Shown here: in pieces, positions 23,305-30,818 of the stretch
Numbering within the stretch: the stretch's first letter is position 1
Layout: the number at the start of each line of letters is the position of its first letter
Origin: VRUE01 sp963707965
GTDB taxonomy: Bacteria; Actinomycetota; Thermoleophilia; Solirubrobacterales; 70-9
DNA: 64,000 bases
Assembly (NCBI GenBank): GCA_963707965.1
Contig: CAVPRR010000004.1
Span: 310,001-374,000, forward strand
Direction: 5' to 3'
Position numbers and translations under genes: made by a program
Notes under the pieces: generated by a model
What the model was told of the DNA's origin: nothing
What the model saw: only the letters and a program-made list of their open reading frames with translations
Databases searched by the model: none

Positions 23305-24576
23305 TCAGCCAGCGAGGCCGAAGATGCGGCGGGCGTCGTGGAGCCCCTCGACGAGTCGGTCGATCTCTTCGGTGGTGGTGTAGACGCCGAAGCTGGCGCG
23401 GGCGGTGGCGGGGACGCCGAGGCGGTCCATCAGCGGCTGCGCACAGTGATGGCCGGCGCGGAGGGCGACGCCGTGGCGATCGAGGATCTCGGAGACGTCG
23501 TGCGCGTGCACTCCCTCCAACTCGAAGGAGACCGGTCCGATCCGCCGGGGCCCCCGGGGCGGGCCGAAGATCCGCAGGCCGGGCACGTCGGCCAGGTGCT
23601 CCAGCGCGTAGTCGGTGATGTGCTGCTCGTGCTCCCTCACCGCGTCCATCCCGAGGCCGTCCAGCCAGCGCAGCGCCGAGGCCATCCCGATCGCCTGCGC
23701 GATCGCTGGCGTCCCCGCCTCGAAGCGCGCCGGCGGGTCGGCGTAGGTGGTTCCGCCGGTCGTCACCTTGCGGATCATCGAGCCGCCACCGAGGAAGGGC
23801 GGCATCTCGCGCAGCAGCTCGAGTCTGGTCCAGAGCGCCCCGATCCCGGTCGGTGCGTAGAGCTTGTGGCCGGTCAGCGCGTAGAAGTCGACGCCCAGCG
23901 CGCCGACGTCGAGCGGCAGCTTTGGCGCCGCCTGGGCGCCGTCCGCCAGTACCAGGGCGCCGGCCGCACGGGCGAGGCGGGCGATCTCGGCGAGCGGGGT
24001 CTCGGTGCCGAGAACGTTGGAGACGTGAGTGACGGCGACCAGCTTCGGGCCCCGCTCCAGCAGCGCCGTGTAGGTCTCCATCTCGAGCAGGCCGTCGTCG
24101 GTGACAGGCACCCAGTCGATCTCGGCGCCGGCCCGCTCCGCCAGCTGCTGCCAGGGAACGATGTTGGAGTGGTGCTCCATCTCGGTGAGCAGGATGCGGT
24201 CGCCCGCGCTGAGGTTGGCGTCGCCCCAGGCCCGCGCGACCAGGTTGATGGCCTCGGTCGCGTTGCGGACGAAGACGACCTCGCGGCGGTCGGCGGCGCC
24301 GATGTGATCGGCAACGGTTGCCCGGGCCCCCTCGTAGGCCGCGGTCGCCTCGGCCGAGAGGGTGTGGGAACCGCGATGGACGTTGGAGTGGTGGGCGCGC
24401 TCGTAGCGATCCACGGCCTGGATGGAGGCCAGCACGCGCTGGGCGCTGGCGCCGCTGTCGAGATAGGCAACCGGCCGGCCATGCACCTCGCGCTCCAACG
24501 CCGGGAACGCAGCGCGCACCTTCTCTATCGGGAACGCCGACGCCGGAGTGGACGATTTCGTCGTCGTCGGCTCCAT
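23305..24576 (-). CDS. sufS: SufS-type cysteine desulfurase
   Basis: 423 residues, a group II NifS/CsdA-like PLP enzyme. HHSNVHRGSHTLSAEAT, FVRNATEAINLVA, EMEHHSNIVPW, the PLP lysine in LTGHKLYAPTGIG and the catalytic cysteine in RAGHHCAQPLM are all visible. It releases sulfur from L-cysteine as persulfide for SufU. The start ATG 24576 lies 8 bases after the sufC stop, indicating an operon. The N-terminal 15 residues are Ser/Thr-rich. Confidence 0.95.
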   Translation of the reverse strand: MEPTTTKSSTPASAFPIEKVRAAFPALEREVHGRPVAYLDSGASAQRVLASIQAVDRYERAHHSNVHRGSHTLSAEATAAYEGARATVADHIGAADRREVVFVRNATEAINLVARAWGDANLSAGDRILLTEMEHHSNIVPWQQLAERAGAEIDWVPVTDDGLLEMETYTALLERGPKLVAVTHVSNVLGTETPLAEIARLARAAGALVLADGAQAAPKLPLDVGALGVDFYALTGHKLYAPTGIGALWTRLELLREMPPFLGGGSMIRKVTTGGTTYADPPARFEAGTPAIAQAIGMASALRWLDGLGMDAVREHEQHITDYALEHLADVPGLRIFGPPRGPRRIGPVSFELEGVHAHDVSEILDRHGVALRAGHHCAQPLMDRLGVPATARASFGVYTTTEEIDRLVEGLHDARRIFGLAG

Positions 24577-24584
24577 GGCGCTGG

Positions 24585-25355
24585 CTAGGCGGAGGCGCCT
24601 GCCTCTACCTCCTCGCCGATCCAGCCGTAGCCCTTCTCCTCGAGTTGCTCGACGAGCTCGGGGCCACCCTCCTTGACGATCCGTCCCTCGAACATCACGT
24701 GGACGGAGTCGGGCTTGACCAGGTGCAGGATCCGCTGGTAGTGCGTGATGATCAGGACGCCCATGTCGGGCCCGGCGAACCTGTTGACGCCGTCGGCGAC
24801 CGTTCGCAGCGCGTCGATGTCGAGGCCGGAGTCGGTCTCGTCGAGGATCGCGATCTCGGGTCGCAGCAGCGCCAGCTGCAGCAGCTCCATCCGCTTCTTC
24901 TCACCGCCTGAGAAGCCGTCGTTGAGGTAGCGGCTGGAGAAGTCCCTCGGGATGTTCGCCAGCTCCATCGCCTCCTGGGCCAGCTTGGCGAACTCTTTGA
25001 TCTTGATCTCGGCTTCGCCGCGCGCCTCACGACGGGCGTTGAGGATCATCCGCAGGTACTTGCTGACCGAAACGCCGGGGATCGCGACCGGGTACTGGAA
25101 GGCCATGAAGAGGCCGGCGCGGGAGCGCTCGTCGGGGTCGGCCTCGGTCATCTCCTCGCCCTTGAAGACGATCGTCCCCGCGCTCACCTGCAGCGAGGGA
25201 TGGCCCATGATTGCGTTGGCCAGGGTCGACTTCCCCGAGCCGTTGGGCCCCATCAGCGCGTGCACCTTGCCCTTCTCGACATCGAGGTCGAGGCCGCGAA
25301 GGATCTCCTTGCCGTCGGCGCTCACGTGCAGATTGCGTATCTCCAGCTCAGCCAT
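24585..25355 (-). CDS. sufC: SUF ATPase SufC
   Basis: 256 residues from ATG 25355. ABC-type ATPase with Walker A MGPNGSGKST, Q-loop MAFQYPVAIPG, signature FSGGEKKRMEL, Walker B IAILDETDSGLDIDAL and H-loop IITHYQRIL. This is the cytosolic, non-transport ATPase that drives the SufBC2D scaffold. It lies 29 bases after sufR and 8 before sufS. In most actinobacteria sufC follows sufB-sufD; here it is separated from them by 3 kb. Confidence 0.95.
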   Translation of the reverse strand: MAELEIRNLHVSADGKEILRGLDLDVEKGKVHALMGPNGSGKSTLANAIMGHPSLQVSAGTIVFKGEEMTEADPDERSRAGLFMAFQYPVAIPGVSVSKYLRMILNARREARGEAEIKIKEFAKLAQEAMELANIPRDFSSRYLNDGFSGGEKKRMELLQLALLRPEIAILDETDSGLDIDALRTVADGVNRFAGPDMGVLIITHYQRILHLVKPDSVHVMFEGRIVKEGGPELVEQLEEKGYGWIGEEVEAGASA

Positions 25356-25384
25356 TCGTCTCCGTTCTTGGTTCGCGCGTTGCG

Positions 25385-25849
25385 TTAAGCGGCGCTGCCG
25401 ACGACGGCGGACTTCTCGTCCTCGCTGGAGAACTCCACGAGCTCCGCCAGCGTGGTACCGGCGAGCGCCTTCGTGACGCCGCCCTGCACCCGCATCCAAA
25501 GAAGCCTCGTCGCGCAACCGTGGTCGTCGGTCTCGTGCGAGCAGAGAACCCTGCCCTCCGGGCTTTCGTGGAAGCACTCCATTGGGGCGATCTGGCCTTC
25601 CAGGGCCTCGACCACCACGTCAAGAGTGATCTCATCGGCCGCCCTGGCCAGTCGGTAGCCGCCGTGGGCGCCGCGGGTCGAGGTGACCAGGCCTGCTTTG
25701 CGCAGCTTTGCGACCAGGTGCTCCAGATAGGAGAGCGGCAGTCGCTCCGCATCGGCGACCGCACTCAGGGCAACCGGTGCCGAGCCGGGCGCTCGTCCCA
25801 GCTCCACCATCAGGCGCACGCCGTACTCTGCCTTTGTCGAGAACAGCAT
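25385..25849 (-). CDS. sufR: Rrf2-family Fe-S-sensing regulator (SufR/IscR-like)
   Basis: 154 residues: winged helix MLFSTKAEYGVRLMVELGRA, LPLSYLEHLVAKLRKAGLV and STRGAHGGYRLARA, then three cysteines in ECFHES, LCSHE and HGCATR (spacing 10 and 8) suited to bind an Fe-S cluster. The C-terminus is EFSSEDEKSAVV. It heads the sufC-sufS-sufU block. An AATCC/GGATT-like palindrome overlaps its own promoter, so autoregulation is likely. Confidence 0.9.
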   Translation of the reverse strand: MLFSTKAEYGVRLMVELGRAPGSAPVALSAVADAERLPLSYLEHLVAKLRKAGLVTSTRGAHGGYRLARAADEITLDVVVEALEGQIAPMECFHESPEGRVLCSHETDDHGCATRLLWMRVQGGVTKALAGTTLAELVEFSSEDEKSAVVGSAA

Positions 25850-25852
25850 CCC

Positions 25853-25878
25853 TAAATCCTACTGAACCAGTCGGTTAT
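25853..25878 (-). promoter_or_regulatory. Putative SufR operator overlapping the sufR promoter
   Basis: AAATCCTACT...AGTCGGTTAT, with an inner ACTG-AAC-CAGT dyad, begins 4 bases from the sufR start codon. It contains TAGGAT (minus strand, 25861-25856) exactly six bases before the ATG. It matches the sequence before the Rieske gene (21593-21619) at most positions. A regulator bound here would block RNA polymerase. The divergent htpX promoter is also within reach. Confidence 0.5.
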
Positions 25879-25932
25879 CGGGCTGCGCCATAATTCCTTT
25901 CACGAAGAGCCGACCGGAGGAGTGAGACGAGG

Positions 25933-26796
25933 ATGACCACCACAAGGCAGTCGACATTTGGGGCAACTCTTCGAACGACGATCCTACTGGCGACGCTCTC
26001 TGGGCTGCTTGTCGCCATCGGCTTTGCGATTGGCGGTTCATCCACCGCGCTGCTCTTCCTCGCGATGGCGGCCCTGATGAACATGGGCTCCTACTTCTTC
26101 AGCGACAGGATGGCGCTCGCGATGAGCCGGGCAAAGCCGATCTCCGAGTCGGAGGCGCCCAAGCTCTATCAGGCGGTCCGCGAACTGACCACGCGTGCCG
26201 GACTGCCCATGCCGCGGCTCTACCTGATTCCCCAGGACCAGCCCAACGCCTTCGCCACCGGTCGCAATCCGCAGCACGCGGCCGTCGCGGTGACGCGGGG
26301 GATCCTCAACCTGCTCTCCGACGAAGAGCTGCGGGGCGTGCTGGCGCACGAGCTTGCCCACGTCAAGCACCGCGACATCCTGATCCAGTCGGTGGCGGCG
26401 ACGATCGGTGCGGCAATCACCTACCTCGGCTACATGCTGCTCTGGTTTGGCGGCGACGACAACAACTCGCCCGTCGGTTTGATCGCTTCACTGGCGCTTG
26501 TCCTGCTGGCGCCGATCGCGGCGTCGATCATCCAGCTGTCGATCTCCCGCCAGCGCGAGTACGCGGCCGACGCAGGCGGGGCGCAGATCTGCGGCAACCC
26601 GGAGTCGCTCGCCAGCGCGCTGCTTCGCCTCGAGCAGGGGGCCGCGCAGATGCCGATGCGGGTCAACCAGGCCGCCGAGCCCCTCTACATCGTCAAGCCC
26701 TTCTCGAGCAAGGGAGTGGCAGGCCTCTTCTCGACCCATCCGCCGATCGAGGAGCGGGTGAAGCGGCTGCGGCAGATGCGCCCGTCCCTCGGCTAG
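25933..26796 (+). CDS. htpX: HtpX-type membrane zinc metalloprotease
   Basis: 287 residues, M48 family. Two N-terminal helices (TTILLATLSGLLVAIGFAIG and STALLFLAMAALMNMGSYFF), the zinc site HELAH at residues 139-143, a second helix pair after it and the third ligand in REYAADAGG. C-terminal STHPPIEERVKRLRQM is typical. It degrades misfolded membrane proteins from the cytosolic face. Divergent from sufR, sharing an 83-base intergenic region. Confidence 0.95.
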   Translation: MTTTRQSTFGATLRTTILLATLSGLLVAIGFAIGGSSTALLFLAMAALMNMGSYFFSDRMALAMSRAKPISESEAPKLYQAVRELTTRAGLPMPRLYLIPQDQPNAFATGRNPQHAAVAVTRGILNLLSDEELRGVLAHELAHVKHRDILIQSVAATIGAAITYLGYMLLWFGGDDNNSPVGLIASLALVLLAPIAASIIQLSISRQREYAADAGGAQICGNPESLASALLRLEQGAAQMPMRVNQAAEPLYIVKPFSSKGVAGLFSTHPPIEERVKRLRQMRPSLG

Positions 26797-26867
26797 ACAG
26801 ACAACTTCCAATATCGCGCCCCAAAATAGCCGTCTGGCACCGCGCTGGATCGGCTGTGTGTGGTGGC

Positions 26868-26884
26868 TATACTTTATGAAGTAA
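26868..26884 (+). promoter_or_regulatory. TACTT-N4-AAGTA palindrome upstream of the E1 gene
   Basis: TATACTTTATGAAGTAA contains a 14-bp dyad (TACTT/AAGTA) and a possible -10 (TATACT). A second copy differing by one base is found at 28446-28462 before cysM. Two matched copies in one sulfur-assimilation locus suggest a shared operator. Confidence 0.5.
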
Positions 26885-26918
26885 AGCCGGATCGGGATTT
26901 AGGAGATTTGGATTAGCG

Positions 26919-28079
26919 ATGGCTGGCAGTGCGCAGATCAGGAGTCAGATCGAGGAGATCGAGCCGTTCGAGGCCGCACAGGAGATCGAAGACGGCGATG
27001 TCGTCCTGATCGACACCCGCGAGCCGCACGAGTTCCAGGAGGCTCACATCGAGGGCGGCAAGCTGGTGCCGCCCGGGTTGCTGCGCGACGAGATCGGGTC
27101 CGCCGCCCCGGAGAAATCGGCGCGGACGATCGTCTACTGCCGCAGCGGCAACCGCTCGGCCACAGCCGCCGAGGAGATGCAGGCACTCGGCTACGAGAAC
27201 GTCGCCTCGATGGCGGGTGGGATCCTCGCCTGGCAGGAGCAGGGCCTGCCGGTGGTCGCTGCCGAGGGCATGACCGCCGAGCAGCGCGACCGCTATTCGC
27301 GTCATACGCTGCTGCCCGAGGTTGGCGTCGAGGGGCAGCTGAAGCTGCTCGACGCGAAGGTGCTGCTGATCGGCGCAGGTGGGCTTGGTGCGCCGGCCGC
27401 GCTCTACCTGGCGGCGGCTGGGATCGGCACGCTGGGCGTGGTCGACGACGATGTGGTCGACGCGTCCAACCTGCAGCGCCAGGTGATCCACAACACCGAG
27501 CGCGTCGGGATGCCGAAGACCGAATCGGCACGGCGCACGATCGAGGCGCTGAATCCGGACGTCAACGTCGTCGAGTACCGCACCCGCCTCGACGCCTCGA
27601 ACATTCTCGAGATCCTCCGGGGCTACGACGTGATCGTCGACGGGGCCGACAACTTCCCGACGCGGTACCTGCTCAACGACGCCTCGGTGCGGCTGCGCAA
27701 GCCGGTCGTCTCCGCTTCGATCCTCAGCTTCGACGGGCAGATCTCGACGTTCGTCCCCTACGAGGGCCCCTGCTATCGCTGCCTCTACCCGACGCCGCCG
27801 CCCGCCGAGCTGGCACCCAGCTGCTCGGCCAACGGGGTGCTCGGCGTGATGGCGGGCACGATGGGCCTGCTTCAGGCAAACGAGGTGATCAAGCTCGTAC
27901 TCGGGATCGGCGAACCGCTGATCGGCCGCCTTCTGCTCTTCGAGGCACTGGGCACCAGGTTCACGGAGCTGAAGGTCCGCCGCGATCCCGATTGCCCGAT
28001 CTGCGGTGAGGGAGCTCCCGAGATCCCCGAGTCCGAGCTCGGCAAGTTCCCCGACTACGAGCTGTTCTGCTCTCGATGA
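26919..28079 (+). CDS. moeZ: Rhodanese-E1 fusion (MoeB/MoeZ/ThiF-type adenylyltransferase) for CysO activation
   Basis: 386 residues. An N-terminal rhodanese domain (IDTREPHEFQEAHIEGG, active Cys74 in VYCRSGNRS) is followed from about residue 120 by an E1-like domain: YSRHTLLPEVGVEGQ, ATP site GAGGLG (152-157), DVVDASNLQRQVIH, GADNFPTRYL, zinc pairs CYRC and CPIC and the catalytic Cys region PSCSANGVLG. It should adenylate and thiolate the C-terminus of the CysO-like carrier encoded next. In MoeZ/MOCS3 the rhodanese is C-terminal; here the order is reversed. Confidence 0.88.
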   Translation: MAGSAQIRSQIEEIEPFEAAQEIEDGDVVLIDTREPHEFQEAHIEGGKLVPPGLLRDEIGSAAPEKSARTIVYCRSGNRSATAAEEMQALGYENVASMAGGILAWQEQGLPVVAAEGMTAEQRDRYSRHTLLPEVGVEGQLKLLDAKVLLIGAGGLGAPAALYLAAAGIGTLGVVDDDVVDASNLQRQVIHNTERVGMPKTESARRTIEALNPDVNVVEYRTRLDASNILEILRGYDVIVDGADNFPTRYLLNDASVRLRKPVVSASILSFDGQISTFVPYEGPCYRCLYPTPPPAELAPSCSANGVLGVMAGTMGLLQANEVIKLVLGIGEPLIGRLLLFEALGTRFTELKVRRDPDCPICGEGAPEIPESELGKFPDYELFCSR

Positions 28080-28106
28080 CGGGCCTGGACTAGGATCGCG
28101 TTCCCG

Positions 28107-28457
28107 ATGGCGACGGTCCGCATTCCGCCAGTCCTGCGCCCGCAAACGGGAGGCCAAACCGAGGTCGAGGCTGATGGCGCCACGGTCGGCGATGTGCTTC
28201 GCGCTCTCACCGCCCAGCACCCCGACACGGAGGGACAGCTCTTTGGCGCGGAGGGGGACCTCAACCGCTATGTCAACGTCTATCTGAATGATGAGGACGT
28301 GCGCGTGCTGGACGGGCTCGACACGGCGGTCTCCGGCAGCGACACTGTGGTGATCCTGCCGGCGATGGCGGGAGGCTCCTCGCCTGACCCTCGACTTCCG
28401 TCCATCACGAACCCGGAACTATCCAATCCGCCAGAAGCCCAGAGCTATACTTTTTGA
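28107..28457 (+). CDS. cysO: CysO-like ubiquitin-fold sulfur carrier with a C-terminal tail
   Basis: 116 residues, ThiS/MoaD/CysO family: MATVRIPPVLRPQTGGQTEV, ATVGDVLRALTAQHP, LNRYVNVYLNDEDVRVLDGL and VVILPAMAGG. The diglycine, normally the C-terminus that is thiocarboxylated, is at residues 89-90 and is followed by 26 more residues (SSPDPRLPSITNPELSNPPE, then AQSYTF). Sulfur loading would need the tail removed, and a JAMM peptidase gene is in the same operon. The last codons overlap the second palindrome. The start is favoured by TAGGAT ten bases upstream. Confidence 0.85.
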   Translation: MATVRIPPVLRPQTGGQTEVEADGATVGDVLRALTAQHPDTEGQLFGAEGDLNRYVNVYLNDEDVRVLDGLDTAVSGSDTVVILPAMAGGSSPDPRLPSITNPELSNPPEAQSYTF

Positions 28458-28462
28458 AGTAA
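28446..28462 (+). promoter_or_regulatory. Second TACTT-N4-AAGTA palindrome, upstream of cysM
   Basis: TATACTTTTTGAAGTAA, one base different from 26868-26884. It overlaps the last codons and stop of the CysO-like gene and sits 11 bases before the cysM GTG. It could give cysM its own regulated promoter (TATACT as -10). Confidence 0.5.
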
Positions 28463-28472
28463 CGGAAGATCC

Positions 28473-29441
28473 GTGACGATGCATAACGAGCTACTAAAGC
28501 GGCCGTGCGGGGGGCGCTACGGCGACATCGTCGAGTCGATCGGCAATACGCCCCTGGTCGAGCTGCCACGCCTCTCTCCAAAGCCCGGCGTGCACATCTA
28601 CGCGAAGCTCGAGGGCCGCAACCCGACCGGGTCGGTCAAGGACCGGGTTGCCAAATCGATGATCGAGACGGCCGAGGCGGAAGGCGCGATCGAGCCCGGC
28701 CAGACGATCCTGGAGCCGACCTCGGGCAACACCGGGATCTCCCTGGCGATGATCTGCCGGCGCAGGGGCTATCCGGTGAAGGTCGTGATGCCGGACAACG
28801 TCACCGAGGAGCGCACCCAGCTGCTGGAGATGTACGGGGCGGAGATCGTCTACTCAGAGGGCGCCAAGGGATCCAACGGGGCAGTTGACGTGGCGCTGGA
28901 GATGGCCAAGGACTCGCGCTACTACATGCCCTACCAGTACGGCAACGAGGCCAACCCGCTCGCCCATTACAACGGCACCGCGGTGGAGATCCTCGAAGAG
29001 CTCGATGAGGTCGCGGCCTTCGTCGGCGGCCTCGGCACCGGCGGAACGCTGATGGGCAACGGGCGACGGCTGAAGGAGCACGACCCCGAGACGCTGCTGG
29101 TGGCCGCCGAGCCGATGCAGGGAGAGATGGTGCACGGGCTGCGATCGCTCGCGGACGGCTTCATCCCGCCGATCATCGACATCTCTCTGCTCGACCGCAA
29201 GATCATGGTCTCCAACCGCGATGCAATCGTCTGGACGCGCAAGCTGCTCGACGAGGAGGGCGTCTTCGCCGGTGTCTCATCCGGCGCGATTGCGCGCATC
29301 GCGGTTCGGATCGGGGAGGAGCTGGACGCCGGCAACGTCGTCTTCCTGATTCCCGACGACGGCTGGAAGTACCTCTCGTCGGGCGTCTACACGAAACCGA
29401 TCGACGACATCGAGAACCTCGACTCGACCGTCTGGTGGTAG
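28473..29441 (+). CDS. cysM: CysO-dependent cysteine synthase (CysM-type, PLP)
   Basis: 322 residues of a type II PLP enzyme. PLP lysine K56 in PTGSVKDRVAK, phosphate/substrate loop TSGNTGIS at 83-90 and GLGTGGTLMGNGR. The N-terminus GRYGDIVESIGNTPLVELPR is typical of mycobacterial CysM, which uses O-phosphoserine and CysO-thiocarboxylate rather than free sulfide. Location directly after the carrier supports that use. It starts at GTG 28473 (GGAAG upstream) or ATG 28479. Confidence 0.9.
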   Translation: MTMHNELLKRPCGGRYGDIVESIGNTPLVELPRLSPKPGVHIYAKLEGRNPTGSVKDRVAKSMIETAEAEGAIEPGQTILEPTSGNTGISLAMICRRRGYPVKVVMPDNVTEERTQLLEMYGAEIVYSEGAKGSNGAVDVALEMAKDSRYYMPYQYGNEANPLAHYNGTAVEILEELDEVAAFVGGLGTGGTLMGNGRRLKEHDPETLLVAAEPMQGEMVHGLRSLADGFIPPIIDISLLDRKIMVSNRDAIVWTRKLLDEEGVFAGVSSGAIARIAVRIGEELDAGNVVFLIPDDGWKYLSSGVYTKPIDDIENLDSTVWW

Positions 29442-30160
29442 CGCCGGGGGAGGCTCCCGCTGAAGCCGGCTCCGCCGGGAGCTGGCGGGAGGAGATCCTC
29501 GAGGCAAAGCGCGCCCCCGAGGACGTCCCCGCCACCTACAGCCGGCTTGCCCCTGTCTATGAGATCTGGGCACGGCTGACAGAGTCCCGGGCGCGCCGCC
29601 GGGTGCTCGAGCTAGCCGATCCCGGGCCGGCCGAAGAAGTCCTCGAGGTGGCGACGGGGACGGGCGCCCAGCTGGTCCAGCTGGCGCGCCGGAACGCGGA
29701 TGGACGCACCGCCGGGGTGGAGGTCGCAGACGGGATGCTGGCGAAGACGCGTCGGCGGCTGGCCGGTGAGGGGCTGGATGGTGTCGAGGTCCTCCAGGCG
29801 GACGCCCGAGAGCTGCCGTATGCCGACGAGAGCTTCGACCTGATCGTCAACAGCTACATGCTCGACCTGCTGCCGCGAGACGAGATCCCTCGCGTGCTGG
29901 CGGAATTCCAGCGCCTGCTGCGCCCCGGCGGTCGGCTCGTCATGTCGAACATGACGCTGGGCGAGCGTCGCGCACACCGGATCTGGGATGCGCTCTATGC
30001 GCGGGGAATCGTGCTGACGGCCAACTGCCGCGGTGTCCTCGCGGCACCGGTCCTTGCGGAGCTGGGGTTCGTCGGCATCGAGCGCGAGTACTCCGCTCAG
30101 CTCGGCTTCCCGACCGAGATCGTGATCGCTCGAAGAGAGAATCCACCCACGGCCTCGTGA
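29435..30160 (+). CDS. SAM-dependent class I methyltransferase in the cys operon
   Basis: 241 residues. A Rossmann methyltransferase with motif I VLEVATGTGAQL, motif II region VEVADGMLAKTRRRL, VLQADARELPYADESFDLIV and LRPGGRLVMSNMTLG. Most like UbiE/COQ5-type enzymes; substrate unknown. The GTG start overlaps the cysM stop and its end overlaps mec by GTGA, so it is translated with the cysteine genes. A methyltransferase is not part of the known CysO-CysM-Mec system. Confidence 0.85.
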   Translation: MVAPGEAPAEAGSAGSWREEILEAKRAPEDVPATYSRLAPVYEIWARLTESRARRRVLELADPGPAEEVLEVATGTGAQLVQLARRNADGRTAGVEVADGMLAKTRRRLAGEGLDGVEVLQADARELPYADESFDLIVNSYMLDLLPRDEIPRVLAEFQRLLRPGGRLVMSNMTLGERRAHRIWDALYARGIVLTANCRGVLAAPVLAELGFVGIEREYSAQLGFPTEIVIARRENPPTAS

Positions 30161-30561
30161 GCACCCTGCGGATCGCCCAGAGTCTGATCGACGAGATAGT
30201 CGCCCATGCGCGCGAGGATGCGCCGAACGAGTGCTGCGGGATGATCGGCGGCGTCGATGGTGAGGCGCGGACCGTTTACCGAGCGGAGAACGCGGAGGCA
30301 AGTCCGCTGCGCTACTCGATCGACGCCGGGGAGCAGTTCCGGCTGATGCGGGAGATCGAAGGGGCGGGGGAGGAGCTGGCCGCGATCTACCACTCCCATA
30401 CCAAGAGCGCCGCCTACCCCTCGCAGACCGACGTCAACCTGGCCGGCTGGCCGGAGGCCGTCTACCTGATCGTTTCGCTGGCCGACGCCGACGCGCCGGA
30501 GGTCAGGGGTTTCTGGATTCGCGATGGCGGGATCGCCGATGCCGAGCTCCGCGTCGAGTAA
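30157..30561 (+). CDS. mec: Mec-type JAMM/MPN zinc metallopeptidase
   Basis: 134 residues with the full JAMM motif: Glu25 in PNECCGMI and HSHTKSAAYPSQTD (H79, H81, S89, D92). In Mycobacterium tuberculosis Mec removes cysteine from the CysO-cysteine adduct made by CysM. Here it could also trim the tail of the CysO-like protein to expose its diglycine (inference). The GTG start overlaps the methyltransferase stop by four bases. Confidence 0.9.
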   Translation: MSTLRIAQSLIDEIVAHAREDAPNECCGMIGGVDGEARTVYRAENAEASPLRYSIDAGEQFRLMREIEGAGEELAAIYHSHTKSAAYPSQTDVNLAGWPEAVYLIVSLADADAPEVRGFWIRDGGIADAELRVE

Positions 30562-30796
30562 CGCCGGTCCTGCGGGTGGCGGCAAGCTGGTCAAGGTTGC
30601 CTATGCGCACCAGCAACCGGAAGCCGAAATGATCCAAGGCCTTCTCACCGCCCATGGCATTCCGAGCATGCTGAGGCGCGCAGCCGGCTTCGACGTCCCA
30701 GATTTCCTCGCGGCCGGCCCGCGGGAAATCCTCGTCAGCGAGGAGGTGGCCGCGCAGGCGCGCGAGGTGCTGGAGGGAACCCCGGGGGGTTCTTAG
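30539..30796 (+). CDS. DUF2007-family protein
   Basis: 85 residues from ATG 30539 (an alternative ATG at 30524 adds five). VKVAYAHQQPEAEMIQGLLT, AHGIPSMLRRAAGFD and REILVSEEVAAQAREVLE match DUF2007, a small ACT/ferredoxin-like fold of unknown role. It overlaps the end of mec and is likely the last gene of the cys operon. Confidence 0.75.
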   Translation: MPSSASSNAGPAGGGKLVKVAYAHQQPEAEMIQGLLTAHGIPSMLRRAAGFDVPDFLAAGPREILVSEEVAAQAREVLEGTPGGS

Positions 30797-30818
30797 CCTG
30801 AATCCCCGCTGTGCGGCG

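Noticed and set aside
26913..28220. 435-residue minus-strand open frame
   Set aside because: Antisense to the rhodanese-E1 and carrier genes, which have clear motifs; the antisense product is low-complexity.
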